A DNA stretch of 64,000 nucleotides, taken from contig NW_023605194.1 in the NCBI RefSeq assembly GCF_014898055.3, positions 62,926,861 to 62,990,860 on the forward strand, in the 5' to 3' direction. A program made the position numbers and the translations under genes. This stretch comes from Talpa occidentalis. Taxonomy: Eukaryota; Chordata; Mammalia; Eulipotyphla; Talpidae. A model generated the notes under the pieces. That model worked only from the letters and a program-made list of their open reading frames with translations. It was not told where the DNA came from and made no database searches. Position 1 is the stretch's first letter. Each line of letters opens with the position of its first letter. This document shows positions 58,460 to 64,000 of the stretch, one piece after another.

Positions 58460-59100
58460 TAGGAGGAACATTAATCTGTGCATTGGTGAGGGTTGTGTAC
58501 TGTTTACTACATTTGTATTTTCTCCATTGTCTGTTTTCAGATTTGAAAGTAGTTCTCTAATGTATTTTGGAGCTCCTTTGTTTGGTGAGTATATACTGAT
58601 GTGTGTTATATCATTCTGATGTATTGTCCCTTTGATCATTATATAGTGTCCATTCCTGTTTCTTCTAATGTTTCTTGGAAGAGGGGTTTAGTAATTTTTA
58701 GTAATTGCAAATTACTATAGATTTTGTTTGTCTAGGGAGGTCCTTATTTCTTCCTCATATAGGAAAGAGAGCTTTACAGGATGAAGTATTCTTGGCTGGC
58801 ATTTTTTTTTTCTTGAAGTATTTGAATATGCCACTCCATTCTTTTCTTGCTTGTAGTGTTTCTTCAGAGAAATCCAATGTTTGCCTGATTGGTGTTCCTT
58901 TATATGCTATTTGTTACCTCCCCCTTGTCAGTATCATTTTTTTTCCTTTGTCTTGGACTGTTGGGAGATTTACTACTATGTGTCTTGCTGTAGATATTCT
59001 TTATTTAGGTAATTTGGTGTCATCTTAGCTTTCTGTATTATGTCCATTTCCTTTTTCAAGTTTGGGGAGTTTTCTTCAATAATTCCTTAAATAGTTTTTC
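58460..59100. mobile_element. Old L1-like sequence
   Basis: AT-rich text resembling old L1 (GTGTTATATCATTCTGATGT, TTGATCATTATATAGTGTCC, GAAGTATTCTTGGCTGGCA). Orientation and limits are uncertain. Confidence 0.4.
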
Positions 59101-60319
59101 AACCCCTTTCTTTATGTCTTCTTAGGGAGACATATTTGAAAGCATATTAATATGTATCACGTTTTATATTATATAGTTCTTTTCATGTACAATACTTTCA
59201 TATATGTTAGCTCATTAAAACAAACAAGAAATATAATCCTTCCAGCTAGAGAAATAAAAAGGTATGTATATGTCTATTTGAAATATGAAGAAAATAAACC
59301 TGCAGAGATTGGCTACATGGTTTGTCCAATATCATGGAGCTGCTAAGTAGCAGGGGCAGAATTTCATCCACTTTGCACCTAAACAACTTTCAATTATTCT
59401 ATCAAATTTGCTTACAAACTGGAAGGAGGAAGAATGCATACCTGCATGGAAACAAGAATAATGAATTTTAGAAACAAGAATAATGAATTTCCTCTCCATG
59501 CTGGCATTTCCATGACAGAATAAAAATGAAAAAAGTGCTAACAAATCACAAATAACTAGAACAGGGATCCTGAAAAGCAAGAATATTCAAAAAATATCCC
59601 AGCTTTGATCACAAATATCTTTCAAGTTACTCTATCATTCGACTTCTATTGAGAATCTAAAGGTCTATAGATCTTCCTGCTTTTACCTGTTTCTGTGTGT
59701 CCTACCTTTATGTGTGCTCAGATCCTTTGCCTGCCATCCCTCTACTCTGCTCAGTAAGGCAGGCAGCTGGCTTCTGCGTGCCACCGTTCTCAGGTTCCTG
59801 CATCAGTTGTCCTCCAACTGTCCTTAGTGGAAACACTAGCAGAAGCATGGCAAGGTCTTGTTCTCCTTGCTTCACTGCCTCAGGTGGCACTGCCAAAGCT
59901 TTTGCCCCTCTTCTGAGTATCTCCCACATCTACGGGATATGTTGGCTTTGACTCTGTCATCTGCTGAGTGATCTTAACTCCTGTGCTTAAATTATACCAC
60001 CTTCTCTCCATGTCTTGTCAACCTAAGGGTGGTGGTGGCTCCTGCCATTGCTGATATCATATTTGCTGCAGGGGGCATTGTTGCCCCAGCCAGATAGGAT
60101 ACTGACAAGCAGCTAAAAGAAAGAGCCTCACACCATGGGGCTGAAGATCTGAAGATCTTTGCTTTTTGTTCTTGGTCATAGAGAGAGAAAAATTTATCAG
60201 AAAGTATATTAGGCAATAAATTATATGTATCAGCATACTGTAAGTAAATAGCATGGAAAATTGTCTTTTTAGAAATTAGTTGTTGGGCAGTTTGGCCCAC
60301 TTGACAATGGAAGATGGTT
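59101..60319. other. Upstream flank, no gene recognised
   Basis: AT-rich to 59700, then a more balanced stretch with an 84-codon frame (59697-59951) rich in Cys, Ser and Pro that overlaps an antisense frame. No domain recognised. Confidence 0.45.
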
Positions 60320-60988
60320 TGTTGTGCATGCCTGACTGCTGCACCTCCCCCTGCAGTGACCTTTAGGGCTAACCGTCCCTAGGTCCGGCTGGGCAACCAG
60401 CGCGCAGGGGAAGAACAGCAAAACCCTACCTGCTGCACCTCCCCCCGCAGTGATCTTTGGGAATGGCTTTCGCCACGGTCCCTAGATCCGGCTGGGCAAC
60501 CAGCGCGGCGGGGGGGGGGGGGGGGGGGAGAACAGCCTGAAGCAGAGGAAGTTCAGAGGAAGTTCTCTGAAAAGGCAGAAGCTTATCAAAAGATAAGGAC
60601 CACCAAGAACCACTACAAGAATGCTAAAAATCTTATCCCGTCTTTCTAGAACTACAAACTTTAATCCCTTATTTGTCTTTCTAAACTTCCTTCTTTCTTC
60701 TATAATGGTCATTGCTTGTTATGTAGATCACCTCCCTGATGGTGATAGACTGAGCCCATGAGCAAGCTAATTTCATTGATATTCATTCCTGTGCTTTTGG
60801 AAAACATATATATACTGGTCACAAACTCAAAGAAAATTACACTGAGATTTTCACTCTTGAAGTGTGTCTGTTTGTCATTTCTTTCACCGACGCCCTGACC
60901 ACCCTGCACGCTTCTCTCAACCCTGAGGTGGCCTCATCGTCTACTGCTGTGCTGGTCCGCGGCACCTGACAAGCAATCCAGCACAACA
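60320..60988 (+). mobile_element. LTR-E, with tandem repeats in its upstream part
   Basis: Termini TGTTGTGC and GCACAACA are perfect inverted repeats. Two tandem units of about 85-95 bp (from 60337 and 60431, each with CTGCTGCACCTCCCCC and GGCTGGGCAACCAGCGCG) lie near the left end, as enhancer repeats do in retroviral LTRs. A TATATATACTGG run is near 60810. No target-site duplication is clear. Confidence 0.65.
60508..60528 (+). repeat. G homopolymer-like run
   Basis: A near-continuous G run in the second tandem unit of LTR-E. Its length may be unreliable. Confidence 0.85.
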
Positions 60989-61092
60989 ATTATAGTCTCC
61001 AGTCATGAGAAAAATAAAGGTTATGGTTTGATTGTCAACATTGTGCTACTTAACTAAGCCGGTGCCTTCATAGACATTAAATATTGTTGTTT

Positions 61093-61687
61093 TGTTATAG
61101 GACAGGGAGAGGGGCAGCCCAAACCCCGCAAACCTGCCTATTCTAAATGGGTTCTGCCATCTGCCGCATCAACACAAAACATAGGAGACTTTAATGGGAA
61201 GGAACTTTAATAAAACTAGGAAACAATACAGGTAAGGCAAAGAGTCTAGTTTGTAAATGAAGCACCCAAAGTTACCCGTCCCCTCGTGGGTAAAACTCCA
61301 TCCATATGGGATCGGCCCAGAACAAGGCCCCAAAGCCTGCTACAAGTCTAAAGCATCTTCCAGTGGGGACCCACAGAAAAGGGTCACAAACAACCGGACA
61401 AGCCCGGAAGGAAAAGAGCAAAATCAACATCAAGATAAAAGCTGCCATTGTCACCTCCCCACGGGTCTCACCCACATCTGTGTCACCCAGTCCACGACCA
61501 AAAGACAAGCACAGTTTCTTTACGTGTCTCTAGGCTCCATGCGCCTCCTCCAGGTCTCCTTCTGGCTCCATCCTGCTCCTTCCTCAGTCTCTTCTGCAGC
61601 TTCTCCTCTTCCTGCTCAGCTCCACCCTCCCTTGGGTGGGGCAGGGAACCTCGAACCTCCCCCTTTCCTGGGGACCACCCTGTTACA
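61093..61687 (-). mobile_element. LTR-C solo, minus
   Basis: Full-length LTR-C in inverse orientation (TGTTATAG to CTGTTACA), 595 bp. A 4-bp duplication GTTT flanks it (61089-61092 and 61688-61691), so it arose as an independent insertion and then lost its internal part by LTR recombination. Confidence 0.9.
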
Positions 61688-62220
61688 GTTTCTGTTAATT
61701 TTCTGATATTTATGGCAAAGCTTCCCACAAATCTAAATTCAAGTACAAATTTGGTAGCCTGTCATTTGACTGATGCAAGGAAATTTTGTGGAACCTCAGT
61801 AGAGCTCCTGAGACACTCCACGAAGTTTCTCCCTTTCCTCCTGGGAAGGCACTACATGAATTTGTTTTATTTGGCTTTTACCTAATGAAGTAAAACTGGA
61901 AGGGAAGCATTGTCACTTGGGAAAATGGTAAAACTTTGGTATGTACAAAATGTTAACAGTAGTATCTGGTATGTATGTAAATTGTCAATGGTAATTGTCA
62001 CCTTGTAATATTGTATACTTCAATTGTTTAATATCTACAGGAATTGTTTCTTAAAATATAGGGAGAAAAGGTCTCAACACATTCCTATTGATGGAACTGT
62101 TAAGAGTAAAAACTTTCCTACAAAGGACTGAATAGACCTGGAAATACACCTGACATTTACAAGTTTTCTTTGACATAATACTGATAATTTTTATATGCAT
62201 TTTGTCCTGAATCCACAAAG

Positions 62221-62246
62221 TTTTGTTTTGTTTTGTTTTGTTTTGA
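62221..62246. repeat. (TTTTG)n microsatellite
   Basis: About five TTTTG units. Confidence 0.9.
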
Positions 62247-62378
62247 GTAACCAGGATCTGCAGAAAGGTTGTAATTTTTTTCCAGCAAAGCTAACTTGTC
62301 ACATTTTCTCTCCCCTTGATACCAACACAGCATACAAATAGTGGTAGTAATTTTTGCTACTTATCTTAGAGTCTGTTT

Positions 62379-62708
62379 TTGCATAACTTCCATAGGGATT
62401 TTGTCTGTTTTAAAAAAAAAAAATTGGACGCGTGTTTGATTGTGTGGCTTTATGTGGAGTTCTTCCAAAAAGTTGAAAAAGAGCTGAACCAAGAAGAGGA
62501 GAACCTGTTTGCCTTGTTTGTAGGGTTCCAGAGACCTCCAAAGAAGGTGAGGAAGCTTGCCTCCATTGGCAGGACTGGACAACCCGGCCAACGAAAATGC
62601 CCTGGTACCCTCGAGAAGAGGAAAGCCCAGGTGGAGTCTGATGAGACCAACTTTATACCTGAAGCATACATCGACTGGATGCCACCGGTTCGCTCTGATC
62701 CTGTATGA
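62379..62708 (+). CDS. Unrecognised 109-codon frame, possibly a retrocopy or terminal exon
   Basis: I do not recognise this protein. The frame opens in a poly-A run coding for lysines, so the true start is unclear. The later part is basic (PPKKVRKLASIGRTGQPGQRK), then acidic to aromatic (ESDETNFIPEAYIDWMPPVR), ending in a TGA. AATAAA-like sites follow about 65 bp after the stop (near 62770). The composition looks more protein-like than the chance frames elsewhere. It sits between an inverted LTR-C solo (61093-61687) and a 3' LTR-C (63136-63723), so it could be a fragment of ERV internal sequence, a processed gene copy, or the last exon of a transcript. It does not resemble pol or transmembrane env motifs I know. 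Confidence 0.3.
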   Translation: MHNFHRDFVCFKKKKLDACLIVWLYVEFFQKVEKELNQEEENLFALFVGFQRPPKKVRKLASIGRTGQPGQRKCPGTLEKRKAQVESDETNFIPEAYIDWMPPVRSDPV

Positions 62709-63118
62709 AATATTTCAACAAAGCCAGCTAAAATTGCTGTTAGTTATTTCTACTCTGTGATTTTATGCAAAAATAAAAAAATGATTAAAAAGTAAATTTA
62801 GTTTGCAAACTTTTGCTTTGCTGTTAAAAGTTTGGGATCAAGGTTGAGAAAATTTGTGTTTTACATCAGTTAAACCATTTTAACATTTTTTAACTGTGAT
62901 TTTGATATATTTGCTGTCTTGTTTTAGCCAATGCTCCAAATTTTTTTCTTTTGGCTTGGATAATGGACTATTTTTAAGTAATGAAACTGTCATACTGGAC
63001 ATTCATAGACAATGCTGCTGACTAATTGTTGCTTCTCTTACACACATTGTAACCCTAAAAAAGACTGTCTCCTAAGACTACACCCTAAGATTGTGCCACC
63101 ATAGATATGGTGGAATAA

Positions 63119-63135
63119 AAATTAAAAGGGGGGAT
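63119..63135 (+). other. Retroviral polypurine tract
   Basis: AAATTAAAAGGGGGGAT abuts the TG of the LTR at 63136. Base composition and position are those expected of a retroviral PPT. No other LTR in the window has one. Confidence 0.75.
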
Positions 63136-63723
63136 TGTAACAGGGTGGTCCCCAGGAAAGGGGGAGGTTCCCTGCCCCACCCAAGGGAGGGTGGAGCTGA
63201 GCAGGAAGAGGAGAAGCTGCAGAAGAGACTGAGGAAAGAAGCAGGATGGAGCCAGGAGACCTGGAGGAGGCACATGGAGCCTAGAGACACATGAAGAAGC
63301 TGCGCTTGTCTTTTGGTCGTGGACGGGGTGACACAGATGTGGGTGAGACCCGTGGGGAGGTGACAATGGCAGCTTTTATCTTGATGTTGATTTTGCTCTT
63401 TTCCTTCCGGGCTTGTCCAGTTGTTTGTGACCCTTTTCTGTGGGTCTCCACTGGAAGATGCTTTAGACTTGTGGCAGGCCTTGGGGCCTTGCTCTGGGCC
63501 AATCCCATATGGATGGACTTTTACCCACGAGGGGATGGGTAACTTTGGGTGCTTCATTTAGAAACTAGACTCTTTGCCTTACCTGTATTGTTTCCTAGTT
63601 TTTATTAAAGTTCCTTCCCATTAAAGCGTCATATGTTTTGTGTTGATGCGGCGGATGGCAGAACCCATCTAGAATAGGCAGGTTTGCGGGGTTTGGGCTG
63701 CCCCTCTCCCTTGCTCTATAACA
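63136..63723 (+). mobile_element. LTR-C, 3' LTR of an ERV
   Basis: 588-bp LTR from TGTAACAGGG to CTCTATAACA. It is preceded directly by a polypurine tract (63119-63134: AAATTAAAAGGGGGGA), the primer site for plus-strand DNA in retroviruses, so it is a 3' LTR and not a solo. No 5' LTR in the same orientation is seen in the window. It is very similar to the inverted copy at 61093. Confidence 0.85.
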
Positions 63724-64000
63724 GGTCCTTCTTTTGCCTTCTCTTGAAGTTTCTTAGGAAAGTTTTTAAATGAAGTTGACTGTATTAAGAAGTTTGTAGG
63801 TAGAAAAAGTTCTGATAGCTGAGCAGCAGCTGGTCTCCAGCTGAAGGCCATGTGAATAAGTCTTTTGATGCTGAGGCTTTAGCTGATAGGGATGCACTGG
63901 CGGCTATCCACTGTCTTAGATAATTGTCTAGCTGAAATAATAAGTTTTAGTGTTAGGTCTGGTTTTTTATCTATTAACCTTGAAGGCTACCGGCTAGCTG

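Noticed and set aside
61257..61706. 149- and 159-codon frames at 61257 (+) and 63078 (-)
   Set aside because: Both are the same antisense frame of LTR-C, repeated because the LTR is repeated.

Overview
The window looks like placental-mammal nuclear DNA. It holds old mammalian repeats (MIR, L2, MER5A-like and Tigger-like DNA transposons), 3' ends of L1, one CpG island, a U6 snRNA pseudogene and dozens of copies of a tRNA-derived SINE. There is no bacterial-type gene, operon, CRISPR array or tRNA cluster, and nearly all long open frames are chance frames inside repeats. The SINE (A-box-like TGGCGCAGCGG, B box GGTTCGATCC, a long tRNA-unrelated body, an ATAAATAAATCTTT plus poly-A tail) is lineage-specific. 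I cannot name the species; a laurasiatherian such as a bat is a guess.

The one recognisable host gene is PANK1 (pantothenate kinase 1), on the minus strand. Two alternative first exons are visible. The alpha exon lies in a CpG island at about 22182-22869, with a GTAAGT donor. The short beta exon (peptide MKLIHGKKQ) lies at 21276-21303, also with a GTAAGT donor. Both donors cut in the same phase, so both can join the same exon 2 beyond the left edge. Bases 1-21275 are therefore PANK1 intron, and bases from about 22900 to 64000 are upstream flank. The alpha exon reads with three apparent single-base deletions and with AGG where ATG is expected, so either the alpha form is broken here or the GC-rich sequence has consensus errors.

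The intron (1-21 kb) is mostly unique sequence with SINEs and old MIR/L2/DNA repeats. The upstream flank, especially 24-64 kb, is a dense graveyard of solo LTRs from several ERV families, called LTR-A to LTR-F and LTR-H here (working names). Many have clean 4-bp target-site duplications, and they are nested: LTR in LTR, LTR in SINE, SINE in LTR, SINE in SINE tail, LTR in L1 in LTR. One LTR-C copy at 63136 keeps an upstream polypurine tract, so it is a 3' LTR with some internal sequence. An unrecognised 109-codon frame lies between it and an inverted LTR-C solo.

No undescribed biological system is evident. The points most worth following are the PANK1 alpha-exon lesions, the nested insertion chronology, the close inverted LTR and SINE pairs that could form long hairpins, and the unidentified frame at 62379-62708.
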